Positions 1 through 7,525 of a stretch of 8,756 bases of DNA are shown piece after piece. The translations under genes and the position numbers were made by a program. The first letter of the stretch is position 1, and every line of letters starts with the position of its first letter. The stretch is taken from positions 1-8,756 of the forward strand of contig JAGLCH010000133.1 of the NCBI GenBank assembly GCA_023146355.1, read 5' to 3'. Below the pieces are notes generated by a model. That model saw only the letters and a list, made by a program, of their open reading frames with translations. It was not told the DNA's origin and did not search any database. The stretch is from Bacteriovoracaceae bacterium. Lineage in GTDB: Bacteria; Bdellovibrionota; Bacteriovoracia; Bacteriovoracales; Bacteriovoracaceae.

Positions 1-48
1 AGAAGGCCCCGCAACCGTAGACCTAAGACAGATAACAACAAGAGCTAG
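1..48 (+). CDS. 3' end of an upstream gene (basic C-terminal tail, partial)
   Basis: The frame starting at base 1 is open and ends at TAG 46-48, three bases before the sbcD start. It reads RRPRNRRPKTDNNKS, a strongly basic, Arg/Pro/Asn-rich tail. Such tails are common at the C-termini of RNA-binding proteins, for example DEAD-box helicases, but fifteen residues cannot identify the family. A second frame (from base 2) is also open and ends at TGA 53-55, reading EGPATVDLRQITTRARL. It would overlap the sbcD GTG by 4 nt (GTGA), an arrangement also typical of operons. I prefer the first frame for its tail-like composition, but the choice is uncertain. Either way, the gene lies immediately upstream of sbcD on the same strand and is probably co-transcribed with it. 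Confidence 0.45.
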   Translation, partial: RRPRNRRPKTDNNKS

Positions 49-51
49 ATT

Positions 52-1272
52 GTGAAAATCATCCATACTAGTGATTGGCATCTTGGAAAAAAACTTTTCA
101 AGGTGTCACGCCTTGAAGAACAGGAACACTTCCTATCGTGGCTAATTGGTGTGATTACAGATAAAAAGATAGATCTTTTAATCGTTGCAGGCGATATTTA
201 TGACACCCCTAATCCTCCTGCAGATGCCATTAAACTCTTTTATAACTTCCTACACAGACTAAGCTCAGAAACTGAGTGCTATGCCCATATCATCGCAGGA
301 AATCATGATTCTGGCGCATTTATCGAGGCCCCTAGAAGTCTTCTTCTTGATAAAAGAGTTGAACTTATTGGTAAACTTAATTTAACAGAGCTACATACTG
401 TAACTCATGGTGATGTTGAAATTCAGTTTCTTCCATTTTTCAGGTCCTATGAAGTTCTACAAGCAGCAAAGAAGATGAAAATAGAGGAGCGAAGTGAATC
501 AGAAGAAGATGGTGATTTAATCCTTCGCACACTAGAGAAGCTTATAAGAAATGGGCAAAGTAAAAATGCGAAGCACCGAATATTAATCGCTCATCACATC
601 TTTGGAAATATGGATCGGGTTGAAATGGGAGGATCAGAACAGGTCATATCCCTCTCAGGACTAGACAGTATCCCCAACTCCTTGCTTGTTGAACATTTTG
701 ATTATGTAGCACTAGGCCATATACATAAAAAGGCAACTCTCAAAAGTGTTGCTCCAGTTATTCGCTATTGTGGAGCCCCTCTTCCTTTTAGATTCTCCGA
801 AAATTATAAAAAGAGCATCACTCTCATCGAAACAGGTGATGACTTATCCTTTTCTGAAATTGAAATCCCAACGTTTAGAGAGCTAATTTCTTTGCGTTCA
901 ACTAGCGAACAAATAAAGGATAAGCTTAAAGAGCTAAAGGCCCATCTTAATAAGATAGAAAAGAACTCACTCCCAGTACTTCTAGAAATACAGCTAACGA
1001 GCACAGACCCACTAGTGGGAATGGCCGACAGTATACGTAATGAACTTAATGACCTCCCCGTTGAGCTTTTAAGCCTACGGACTATTATTGAGGGGAAACA
1101 CAATGAGAAGGAAGAAGAGCTGATTCTTCAGGGACTTCCGGCCATGGATAAACTCTTTGAAATGTTTTATTTTACTAAGCATCCTGACTCAAAAGAGATC
1201 CCAAAGGCCATAGCAGAGGAGTTCACCCATTTGCTTGCTGAAGTAAATGAACAAAAGGAGAGTGAACAATGA
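52..1272 (+). CDS. sbcD: SbcD, nuclease subunit of the SbcCD (Mre11-Rad50 type) complex
   Basis: A 406-residue protein, close to the usual SbcD length of about 400. It is the Mre11-type metallophosphoesterase subunit that, with SbcC, opens DNA hairpins and trims blocked double-strand ends in the cytoplasm. The metal-site motifs are all visible in order: D8-x-H10 in HTSDWHLG (residues 5-12), D48 in GDIYD (47-51), N84-H85 in GNHD (83-86), H181/H182 in IAHHIFG, and H223-x-H225 in LGHIHK (221-226). Residues from about 270 form the C-terminal capping region and a charged tail. The start is GTG at 52, because HTSDWHLG must begin near residue 5. The purine stretch AAGAG (40-44) lies 7 nt upstream as a weak ribosome-binding site. 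The stop overlaps the sbcC start by 4 nt, indicating coupled expression. All catalytic residues are present, so the enzyme should be active. Confidence 0.96.
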   Translation: MKIIHTSDWHLGKKLFKVSRLEEQEHFLSWLIGVITDKKIDLLIVAGDIYDTPNPPADAIKLFYNFLHRLSSETECYAHIIAGNHDSGAFIEAPRSLLLDKRVELIGKLNLTELHTVTHGDVEIQFLPFFRSYEVLQAAKKMKIEERSESEEDGDLILRTLEKLIRNGQSKNAKHRILIAHHIFGNMDRVEMGGSEQVISLSGLDSIPNSLLVEHFDYVALGHIHKKATLKSVAPVIRYCGAPLPFRFSENYKKSITLIETGDDLSFSEIEIPTFRELISLRSTSEQIKDKLKELKAHLNKIEKNSLPVLLEIQLTSTDPLVGMADSIRNELNDLPVELLSLRTIIEGKHNEKEEELILQGLPAMDKLFEMFYFTKHPDSKEIPKAIAEEFTHLLAEVNEQKESEQ

Positions 1273-4200
1273 GAGTTCATTCTGTCTCAATTGAAAACAT
1301 TACCTCCCTTAAGGGAAAACACGTTATCGATTTCGATGAAATTCTTCACGGAGAAGACCTCTTTGCGATTACAGGCCCTACTGGTTCGGGGAAGTCTTCT
1401 ATCCTCGCGGCAATATCCCTAGCACTATATAATTCAAATTATAAAGAGGGACTGGGGCCGATTGAATTGATTACTCAAGGAGAAGATTTCGGAAAAGTCG
1501 AACTCTCTTTTTCAACTGGGAACAATCGCTATAAGTCGGTTTGGGAATGTAGACTTGCTCAAAAAAATGGAACAAGACTAAAGACGCCAAAGCTTCAACA
1601 TACCTTCTATTTAGATGATGAAATTATCGATCTTAATGGCGAGGAAATTTTAGGTCTAAGCTTTGATCAATTCTCAAAGACTATCATATTAAACCAAGGC
1701 CAGTTCTCAAGGTTTCTCACTAGCAAATATAAAGACAGAAGAGATATCCTTGAAAAACTTTACGATTCCAAAACGCTTGCGCTTCTAGGCATAAGACTCA
1801 ATGAAAAGATCAAAGATGTAAAAGGTGAGATTCAAGGTATCGAGCTCGCTCTAGAAAATATATTACCTGTAACCAAAGATGAAATGGATTTGCTCATACT
1901 TGACCTAGAGCAAACTAAAAAGGAAAAAAAGAATCTTGGGATATTTTGTAGCTTGTATAAGATGATCAGTTCGGAAGTTCGAGACTATTCTCGCTGCATT
2001 CAGAACGTTCAAAACAACAGAGCAAAGAAAACTAAATATGTCGATACCGTCTCGAAAAGCATCACAGAATCTAATCAGATAAAGCACACAGTAGACCAAT
2101 CCAATAAAGCACTGCAAATAAAAAAGCAGGAATCTAATGAGGTCCGCCCGCGACTTATTAAATGCATCGAACTTAGTAACAAGCTGAGTGCTAAAAAGAG
2201 AGAATTACTACAAAACCATGAGCGAGCAGCAAAAAATGTAAAATCTATCGCGCATAAGGAAGAGCTTCAAGAGAAGGCCATTGCAGAAAAAGAAGCAATA
2301 ACAAAAGGCCTAGCACTTTTTGAAAACTCTCATCCTGCACTTTTTATTGATGATAGTGTGTTTGATCAGTACTCAAGTATAGTAAAAGATATCCGCTCAA
2401 TAGCGGGAACTCAGGCAACAAAAGTAGAGTCTCTCCAAAACTTCAGCAATCAACAAAATGAGATGAAGACAGGACTTGAGTCTTTAAAAGGAAATATCCA
2501 AAAGAAAGAGGATGAACTGAGTGCTCATTCGTTGACAGCAGCGAGTGAATCACTCAAAGAGTGGATCAAAAAGCATGATCTAGAAATCAACAAGCTTAAA
2601 GGTATCATTGAAACGAAAGAAAAGAGTGCTCGTAAAAAAGAGCAGTATCTTACAGAGGTTGATCAGTATAAGTCAGAATTGTCTAAGAATAAATTAAACG
2701 AAAAGAGTATTGCAAAAAAAGAAAAAGACATTCAAGAAAAAATAAAAGAATCAAAAATAGAACTTGAACTGGCCTTAACAAAAATAAAACTCAAAGAGCT
2801 AGAACGGTCAATAGCATTCATACAAGCTGAGTCACTGGAAAGTGGAAGATGCCTCGTATGCGAAGGTGACATTTCAAGCATAAGTCCTCCAGCTGCCAGT
2901 AAAAGCAACGAAGACGACCAAAGCGTCATTCATCTCCAAGGAAAAATTCGCGAACTAGAATTAGAAGAGTCAAAACTTAATGGAACTCTCCATTCAAGTA
3001 TTGCAGCAACTCAGATAACCTCAGATAAATTGAAAAGCAGTCAGGACAATCTCACAGAGCTACCAGACAATAAAGATTTGGGCGCTGCCGATGACATTCG
3101 AAAAAAATTAGACTTATCAATAAAGTGGTCAATACTCGTTCCAGAAACACATAGAACTCTGCAAAAGGATCAAGTCGACTTTAAAGTGCTTCTAGATAAG
3201 AAAGAAAAGCAGTCCATATTAATGGCAAAGATAGAAGCAGAACAAGAAGATGATTCTATCGCGCTCTACAAACTTATAAGTGAAATAAAAACAAGTTTTC
3301 CAAGCTACCCTGATAATCCTGAAATGCTGTGCACCTTCTTCGAGGAAGATACATCAGTATTTCATAGAATAAAACGCGGCATAGACAAAGAGAAGTATGC
3401 GATCAGTTCTGTGGATAAGCTTAAAAATGATATAGAGACTTTAGTCACTCTAAAAAAAGAAGATTTAGAAAGAAGTAAAAACATTGAAAGTGAAATATCT
3501 TTACTCGAAAGCAGTATTTTAGAAGATTACAATTTTGAGGACCCAAGTGGAACTCTTCAAAACCTATCAGATGAACTCGAACAGATGAGCAAATCCCATG
3601 CGGCACTGCGAGAAGAACTTGTGTCCATCAATCGATCTATTGATACACACAACCAATTTATCTCAAACCTAGAAGAAACACTTAAGGCACTTGATTTAGA
3701 AAAAAACCTGATTGAAGGAAATCTTTTTTCAATTGTAGTTCCAGAGAGCTTAAATGAGATTGATACATCTTACACCAAAGTCTTCTTGGAAAAAGTAAAA
3801 TCAAACTCAACATCTGCTGATCCAGAGTCCCAATACAAACTTATTGAGGCATTTGATACTGGGATTCTTCCGGCAACAGTCGATCAAATAGATGAACAAC
3901 TTAAGTGCTCAACAAAAAAGTTTCATCAGTTAGAAACGACATTAGGCCATTACAGAGAAGCTGAAAACAAATCTGCCGATCTCAAAGACAGCTACAAGCT
4001 GTTAACTGCGACCTTAAATCGCTTTCAACTACTCAATGAAATTATTGGAAAGCAAGAGTTTCGAGACTATGCCTTAAGTATTATCGAGCGAGAACTTGTT
4101 TTTGGGGCCAACAATGAGCTTAAGAAAATTTGTGATGGCCGTTATGTTTTAAAACAAATCCCAAGTAAACTTCACAAGTTTGAATTTTTTATTATTGATA

Positions 4201-4520
4201 ACTACTCAGGAGGTATGGAACGAAAAGTGTCCACCCTTTCTGGTGGAGAAACATTCCTAGTCAGTCTTGCCATGGCAATGGCCTTATCAGAGATGACACG
4301 TGGCCAATGTGAAATTGATTCATTTTTTATAGACGAAGGATTTGGAAGCTTAGATGAAGATGCAATTGATGATGCTCTTGATACATTGATGCAAATAAGA
4401 AGTCGTGGAAAACGAATCGGAATTATTTCCCACGTACAAAAACTCACCGAGAGGATCTCAGTCAATATAAATTTGATTAAGACAGATCTTGGAGAAAGCT
4501 CAATTCAAATTATTTCATAA
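1269..4520 (+). CDS. sbcC: SbcC, ATPase/coiled-coil subunit of the SbcCD complex
   Basis: A 1083-residue Rad50/SMC-type ATPase (the E. coli protein is about 1050) that pairs with SbcD and couples ATP binding to nuclease access to DNA ends. The N-terminal ABC half carries Walker A GPTGSGKS (36-43) and the Q-loop NQGQF (142-146). Long Glu/Lys/Leu-rich segments, about 180-500 and 560-930, form the antiparallel coiled-coil arms. The apex holds a zinc hook, C528-L-V-C531, for dimerisation. The C-terminal half has the ABC signature LSGGE (990-994), Walker B with D1022-E1023 in FFIDEGFGSLD (1019-1029), and the H-loop His1055 in IISHV. The ATG at 1269 overlaps the sbcD stop (ATGA), and AGGAG (1256-1260) lies 8 nt upstream. 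The hook has Leu where CPxC is common in this family. No terminator is visible after the stop, and the next gene converges 24 nt away. Confidence 0.96.
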   Translation: MRVHSVSIENITSLKGKHVIDFDEILHGEDLFAITGPTGSGKSSILAAISLALYNSNYKEGLGPIELITQGEDFGKVELSFSTGNNRYKSVWECRLAQKNGTRLKTPKLQHTFYLDDEIIDLNGEEILGLSFDQFSKTIILNQGQFSRFLTSKYKDRRDILEKLYDSKTLALLGIRLNEKIKDVKGEIQGIELALENILPVTKDEMDLLILDLEQTKKEKKNLGIFCSLYKMISSEVRDYSRCIQNVQNNRAKKTKYVDTVSKSITESNQIKHTVDQSNKALQIKKQESNEVRPRLIKCIELSNKLSAKKRELLQNHERAAKNVKSIAHKEELQEKAIAEKEAITKGLALFENSHPALFIDDSVFDQYSSIVKDIRSIAGTQATKVESLQNFSNQQNEMKTGLESLKGNIQKKEDELSAHSLTAASESLKEWIKKHDLEINKLKGIIETKEKSARKKEQYLTEVDQYKSELSKNKLNEKSIAKKEKDIQEKIKESKIELELALTKIKLKELERSIAFIQAESLESGRCLVCEGDISSISPPAASKSNEDDQSVIHLQGKIRELELEESKLNGTLHSSIAATQITSDKLKSSQDNLTELPDNKDLGAADDIRKKLDLSIKWSILVPETHRTLQKDQVDFKVLLDKKEKQSILMAKIEAEQEDDSIALYKLISEIKTSFPSYPDNPEMLCTFFEEDTSVFHRIKRGIDKEKYAISSVDKLKNDIETLVTLKKEDLERSKNIESEISLLESSILEDYNFEDPSGTLQNLSDELEQMSKSHAALREELVSINRSIDTHNQFISNLEETLKALDLEKNLIEGNLFSIVVPESLNEIDTSYTKVFLEKVKSNSTSADPESQYKLIEAFDTGILPATVDQIDEQLKCSTKKFHQLETTLGHYREAENKSADLKDSYKLLTATLNRFQLLNEIIGKQEFRDYALSIIERELVFGANNELKKICDGRYVLKQIPSKLHKFEFFIIDNYSGGMERKVSTLSGGETFLVSLAMAMALSEMTRGQCEIDSFFIDEGFGSLDEDAIDDALDTLMQIRSRGKRIGIISHVQKLTERISVNINLIKTDLGESSIQIIS

Positions 4521-4544
4521 TTTAAAAAAAATTGCCGTTACCAA

Positions 4545-4880
4545 CTATGGCCCAACCAGCTCTCTAATGACTTCATCTTCTAGCTCTTTCTCAAGCTCTA
4601 TGCCAAACCCCATATCTTCTTCAGAGCAACCGCGATCTTTTATCCACTTAACAACAGCATTTCCAATAAATCGCTCTCGCTGTGTAGATTCATCTACAAT
4701 TGCGTAGGTGACAATTTCTCCCATTTCAGGAATATGAATTGTGCGGACAAAGGCCCCACCTTTACTGATATCAGCAAGCTTAACAGTGTATTTACATGCA
4801 GTGAGACTCGTGTAGACCTTGAGGAGCCCCTCTGATTGAATACGTGGATGCCTTCTTTTATCTTCTGTATCGTTTGTCAT
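4545..4880 (-). CDS. Single-domain PilZ protein (predicted c-di-GMP binding)
   Basis: A 111-residue protein consisting essentially of one PilZ domain. The two c-di-GMP-binding signatures are visible: RRxxR as R9-R-H-P-R13, and DxSxxG as D37-I-S-K-G-G42. A C-terminal MGFGIEL (90-96) matches the last strand typical of the fold. Stand-alone PilZ proteins act as cytoplasmic c-di-GMP receptors, often affecting motility, surface behaviour or exopolysaccharide; the target here is unknown. I place the start at ATG 4880 because a full Shine-Dalgarno, AAGGAGG (4892-4886), lies 5 nt upstream. A longer reading from ATG 4922 would add 14 residues, but it has no SD and overlaps a likely -10 element. The gene lies downstream of the asnS terminator and so is probably transcribed separately. 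It converges with sbcC 24 nt away. Confidence 0.88.
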   Translation of the reverse strand: MTNDTEDKRRHPRIQSEGLLKVYTSLTACKYTVKLADISKGGAFVRTIHIPEMGEIVTYAIVDESTQRERFIGNAVVKWIKDRGCSEEDMGFGIELEKELEDEVIRELVGP

Positions 4881-4886
4881 GACTTC

Positions 4887-4905
4887 CTCCTTGGTGACCA
4901 AGAAA
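4887..4905 (-). promoter_or_regulatory. Leader hairpin that would sequester the PilZ gene's Shine-Dalgarno
   Basis: On the minus-strand RNA, UUUCUUGG (4905-4898) can pair with CCAAGGAG (4894-4887) around a UCA loop. This gives 8 consecutive pairs, two of them G-U. The 3' arm contains all but the last base of the AAGGAGG Shine-Dalgarno. At DNA level the core is the inverted repeat CTTGGT-C-ACCAAG. If it forms, the hairpin would limit ribosome access, as in RNA thermometers or protein- or sRNA-controlled leaders. The pairing is read directly from sequence; the regulatory role is inferred. Confidence 0.45.
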
Positions 4906-4920
4906 TTGTAACCGGTAATC

Positions 4921-4948
4921 ATATTAAAGTTAGGTAAAAAGTAGTTAA
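4921..4948 (-). promoter_or_regulatory. Candidate promoter of the PilZ gene
   Basis: Reading the minus strand, TTAACT (4948-4943) and TAATAT (4926-4921) are spaced by 16 nt. Each matches 4 of 6 bases of the sigma-70 hexamers. The predicted start near 4914 gives a leader of about 34 nt that includes the SD-sequestering hairpin. The position is logical because a strong terminator lies just upstream and isolates this gene from asnS. The match is modest, and no other sigma-factor motif was recognised. Confidence 0.4.
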
Positions 4949-4962
4949 GTTGGCCTTTGGGT

Positions 4963-4985
4963 AAAAAAAAAGGCCCCGTGGGGCC
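4963..4985 (-). terminator. Intrinsic terminator after asnS
   Basis: On the minus strand, GGCCCC (4985-4980) pairs with GGGGCC (4977-4972) and is followed at once by nine T residues (4971-4963). The stem is all G-C; with the central AC alone as loop it is too tight, so the inner C-G pair probably opens to give a 4-nt loop. It lies 9 nt beyond the asnS stop and is a textbook rho-independent terminator for the kinase-asnS operon. There is no T tract in the plus direction, so it should not act on sbcC transcripts. Confidence 0.9.
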
Positions 4986-4994
4986 ATGAAGTGT

Positions 4995-6392
4995 TTAAAA
5001 TTCAGCGTTATTTGGTGTTCGGGGAAATGGTATAACATCTCGAACATTGGACATACCTGTTACATACATCAACATTCTCTCAAAGCCGAGTCCGAAACCT
5101 CCATGTGGAGCAGATCCATATTTTCTAAGATCAAGATACCACCAGTAATCCTCTTTCTCCATTCCAAGATCGTCCATGCGAGCGCAGATTTTATCATATG
5201 ACTCTTCACGCTGTGATCCACCAATGATCTCTCCAACACCAGGAACTAAAACATCCATAGCGCGAACCGTTTTCCCATCTTCGTTTTGCTTCATATAGAA
5301 GGCCTTACAAGTTGATGGATAGTCAGTAACAATTACAGGGAGCTTGTAGTGAACATCTGTTAGGTATTTCTCATGCTCCGTTTGAAGCTCTGCCCCCCAC
5401 TCTGTAGGAAACTCAAACTTCTGCCCTGATGCATTGAGAATCTCAATGGCCTCAGTGTAAGTGATCTTAATAAAGTCACTTGATCGAACATGCTCTAGAG
5501 TGTCGATGAGGCCGGAGTTATCTTTATTCCACTTCGTCAGGAATTCAAGCTCGTCTTTACAATTATCAAGAGCGTATCCAATCAGATACTTAACAAAATC
5601 ACGTGCAACGTCTGCCACTTCTTCAAGGTCAGCAAAAGCAATCTCAGGCTCAATCATCCAAAACTCAGAGAGGTGTCTCGTAGTATTTGAATTTTCTGCT
5701 CTAAAAGTAGGACCAAAAGTATAAACAGATCCTAGGCCCATAGCATAACATTCGCCTTCGAGCTGACCAGTTACAGTTAGGCCTGTTTGCTTACCAAAAT
5801 AATCTTTTGTGTAATCAATTTCGCCCTTATCATCACGGGGAATATCATTAGGATTGAATGTACTAACCTTAAACATCTCGCCAGCACCTTCACCATCTTG
5901 AGCGGTGATAATTGGTGAGTGCAAGTAAAAATAACCACGATCGTTAAAAAATTCGTGAACGGCCATAGAGAGGGCATGACGAATTCTAAAAACAGCACCA
6001 AAAAGATTTGTTCGTGGACGGAGGTGAGCGATATCTCTTAAAAATTCAAGAGTCGCACCCTTTTTTTGAATTGGGTATGTTGAGTCAGAGCTACCAAGAA
6101 CTTCTACTTCCATTCCCTGCATCTCAACGGCCTGACGGCCTCCAGAAGAAACAAGTTTCCCTCTAATAGCAACACAGGTTCCTGTAAGCATTGTGCTAAC
6201 TTCTTCATAATTTGAAATAGTTTCATCTGCTATGATTTGTAGATTATCTTGGCAAGAACCGTCACTAATTGTAATGAATGAAAACTTTTTAGATTTCCTA
6301 ACACTTCTAACCCAGCCTTTAACAGTGGCATCGCAATCGATAAGTCCACCTTTGAAAATTTCTTTTAAGGCAACTCTTTTCAGTTCAGACAT
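4995..6392 (-). CDS. asnS: Asparaginyl-tRNA synthetase
   Basis: A 465-residue class II aminoacyl-tRNA synthetase (E. coli AsnRS is 466) that attaches asparagine to tRNA-Asn in the cytoplasm. An N-terminal OB-fold anticodon-binding domain (about 20-100, with VKGWVRSVRKSKKFSF at 24-39) precedes the catalytic core. Motif 2 is FRAENSNTTRHLSEFWMIEP (230-249), the form characteristic of AsnRS. Motif 3 is GGFGLGFERML (431-441), and the C-terminus PFPRTPNNAEF is typical of the family. The start ATG at 6392 is supported by GGAGG (6401-6397) 4 nt upstream. Only 13 nt separate it from the stop of the upstream kinase gene, so the two are almost certainly one operon. The transcript ends at the terminator 4985-4963. 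Its presence implies direct Asn-tRNA charging rather than sole reliance on the GatCAB transamidation route. Confidence 0.97.
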   Translation of the reverse strand: MSELKRVALKEIFKGGLIDCDATVKGWVRSVRKSKKFSFITISDGSCQDNLQIIADETISNYEEVSTMLTGTCVAIRGKLVSSGGRQAVEMQGMEVEVLGSSDSTYPIQKKGATLEFLRDIAHLRPRTNLFGAVFRIRHALSMAVHEFFNDRGYFYLHSPIITAQDGEGAGEMFKVSTFNPNDIPRDDKGEIDYTKDYFGKQTGLTVTGQLEGECYAMGLGSVYTFGPTFRAENSNTTRHLSEFWMIEPEIAFADLEEVADVARDFVKYLIGYALDNCKDELEFLTKWNKDNSGLIDTLEHVRSSDFIKITYTEAIEILNASGQKFEFPTEWGAELQTEHEKYLTDVHYKLPVIVTDYPSTCKAFYMKQNEDGKTVRAMDVLVPGVGEIIGGSQREESYDKICARMDDLGMEKEDYWWYLDLRKYGSAPHGGFGLGFERMLMYVTGMSNVRDVIPFPRTPNNAEF

Positions 6393-6405
6393 TTTTCCTC
6401 CAAAA

Positions 6406-7401
6406 CTATCCTAAAATTTCTTTCTTAATTTCTAGTAACTTCTCAGTAGGTAGACGAGTTCCATACTGAGAGCATAAAACCGAAGCTGTACGACAAGCGA
6501 AGCGCCCTGCCTCAGTATATGAATGGCCATGAGTTATGGCATATAAAAAACTTCCCGCAAAGAGGTCTCCTGCACCAAGTGTGTCAATGGCCTTTATAGA
6601 TGCTGTTGTTACCATGATATTCTCACTTCCATCATAAACCAATGCCCCTTTATCTCCAAGGGTTATGCCAAAGGTATTAGCATATTTCTGCATAAAGACA
6701 GAACATTCCTCAGGTGTATCTCCACCAGAAAAAGCGCGGGCCTCATCAAGATTACAGAAGATGGCATCAACACCCTCTCCAATAACGCTCATTACCTGCT
6801 CACGACGATTGATAACTAAATTTTTGTCAGAAAGTGTTAGCGCAATTTTTACACCATTCTCTCTAGCAATTCGCACTCCCTCAAGTGCAGCTTGCGTCCC
6901 CTCTTCTCCATATAGAAGATAGCCCTCAATATAAAAATACTCAGATTTGGCAATCTCTTCAGGGATCAGTTGATCAGAACAAAAGTCACGTGAAATACCT
7001 AAGTGCGTATTCATAGTACGATCTGCATCGGGAGTGACCATAACAACACAGGTGCCAGTAGTTACAGCAGGGCGATCAACATCAATATTAGTTGCAATTC
7101 CATGGCCGAGTAAATTTCCGAGATAAAAATCACCAAGCTTGTCCCCGCCAACACGGCAGGAGTAAAAGCTCCTTCCGCCAAGCTGCGCCATACCGATGAC
7201 AGTGTTGGCAGCAGAGCCACCGCAACATCTTGTGGTATCGAGTTTTTTTACTGAGTCAAGGATTTGAGATTGACGTTCACGGGGAACAAGGCACATTACA
7301 CCTTTTTCCATCTCCATTTGATCAAGGTAATTTTGATCGACTAATACCTCAATATCAACGAGGGCATTGCCCATTCCATATACATTATATTTTTTCATCA
7401 C
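6406..7401 (-). CDS. PfkB-family carbohydrate kinase, adenosine kinase type
   Basis: A 331-residue ribokinase-superfamily enzyme. The N-terminal substrate-binding signature is CGGSAANTVIGMAQLGG (60-76). The C-terminal signature DTLGAGDLFAG (273-283) carries the anion hole and the catalytic base D279. The NxxE metal/phosphate motif is N217-L-D-E220. The opening YNVYGMGNALVDIEV and internal blocks such as VTPDADRTMNTHLG (122-135) and YFYIEGYLLYG (155-165) resemble the bacterial group usually annotated as adenosine kinase, which makes AMP from adenosine in purine salvage. Another nucleoside or sugar substrate cannot be excluded. The first codon is GTG 7401, directly followed by ATG 7398. An AGGAAGG stretch lies 7 nt before the GTG and 10 nt before the ATG, so either may be used. 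It is the first gene of an operon with asnS. Confidence 0.9.
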   Translation of the reverse strand: MMKKYNVYGMGNALVDIEVLVDQNYLDQMEMEKGVMCLVPRERQSQILDSVKKLDTTRCCGGSAANTVIGMAQLGGRSFYSCRVGGDKLGDFYLGNLLGHGIATNIDVDRPAVTTGTCVVMVTPDADRTMNTHLGISRDFCSDQLIPEEIAKSEYFYIEGYLLYGEEGTQAALEGVRIARENGVKIALTLSDKNLVINRREQVMSVIGEGVDAIFCNLDEARAFSGGDTPEECSVFMQKYANTFGITLGDKGALVYDGSENIMVTTASIKAIDTLGAGDLFAGSFLYAITHGHSYTEAGRFACRTASVLCSQYGTRLPTEKLLEIKKEILG

Positions 7402-7481
7402 GCTTAGGCCTTCCTACCTGAAAGAAAAAAGTGATTTTAAAGGATTAGGAGATAAAAGTCATGCCAAAAGACCAATTTATT

Positions 7482-7510
7482 ATTATAGTTTTGTGAAAGA
7501 AAACTTAAAA
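7482..7510 (-). promoter_or_regulatory. Candidate promoter of the kinase-asnS operon
   Basis: The minus strand has a perfect TATAAT at 7487-7482. Seventeen nucleotides upstream is TTTTAA (7510-7505), only 3 of 6 to the -35 consensus. The predicted start is near 7475, giving a leader of about 73 nt. The same base pairs read TATTAT (7481-7486, 5 of 6) on the plus strand, so this AT-rich core could also serve the divergent HAD gene at 7526, although no good plus-strand -35 was found. The call rests mainly on the perfect -10. Confidence 0.35.
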
Positions 7511-7525
7511 GGAACAATATAAAAT

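Noticed and set aside
52..4520. sbcD-sbcC considered as part of a new defence or mobile system
   Set aside because: Both proteins have the full motif set and ordinary length of housekeeping SbcCD, and the neighbours are core metabolic genes with no mobile-element or defence genes in view.
4489..4707. Plus-strand Ser-rich frame of 72 codons over the sbcC end and antisense to the PilZ gene
   Set aside because: Its low-complexity Ser-rich translation is the expected antisense shadow of the PilZ coding sequence, it has no SD, and it overlaps two well-supported genes.
4986..5201. Plus-strand frame beginning in the terminator hairpin
   Set aside because: It is antisense to the conserved C-terminus of AsnRS and has no ribosome-binding site or recognisable motif.
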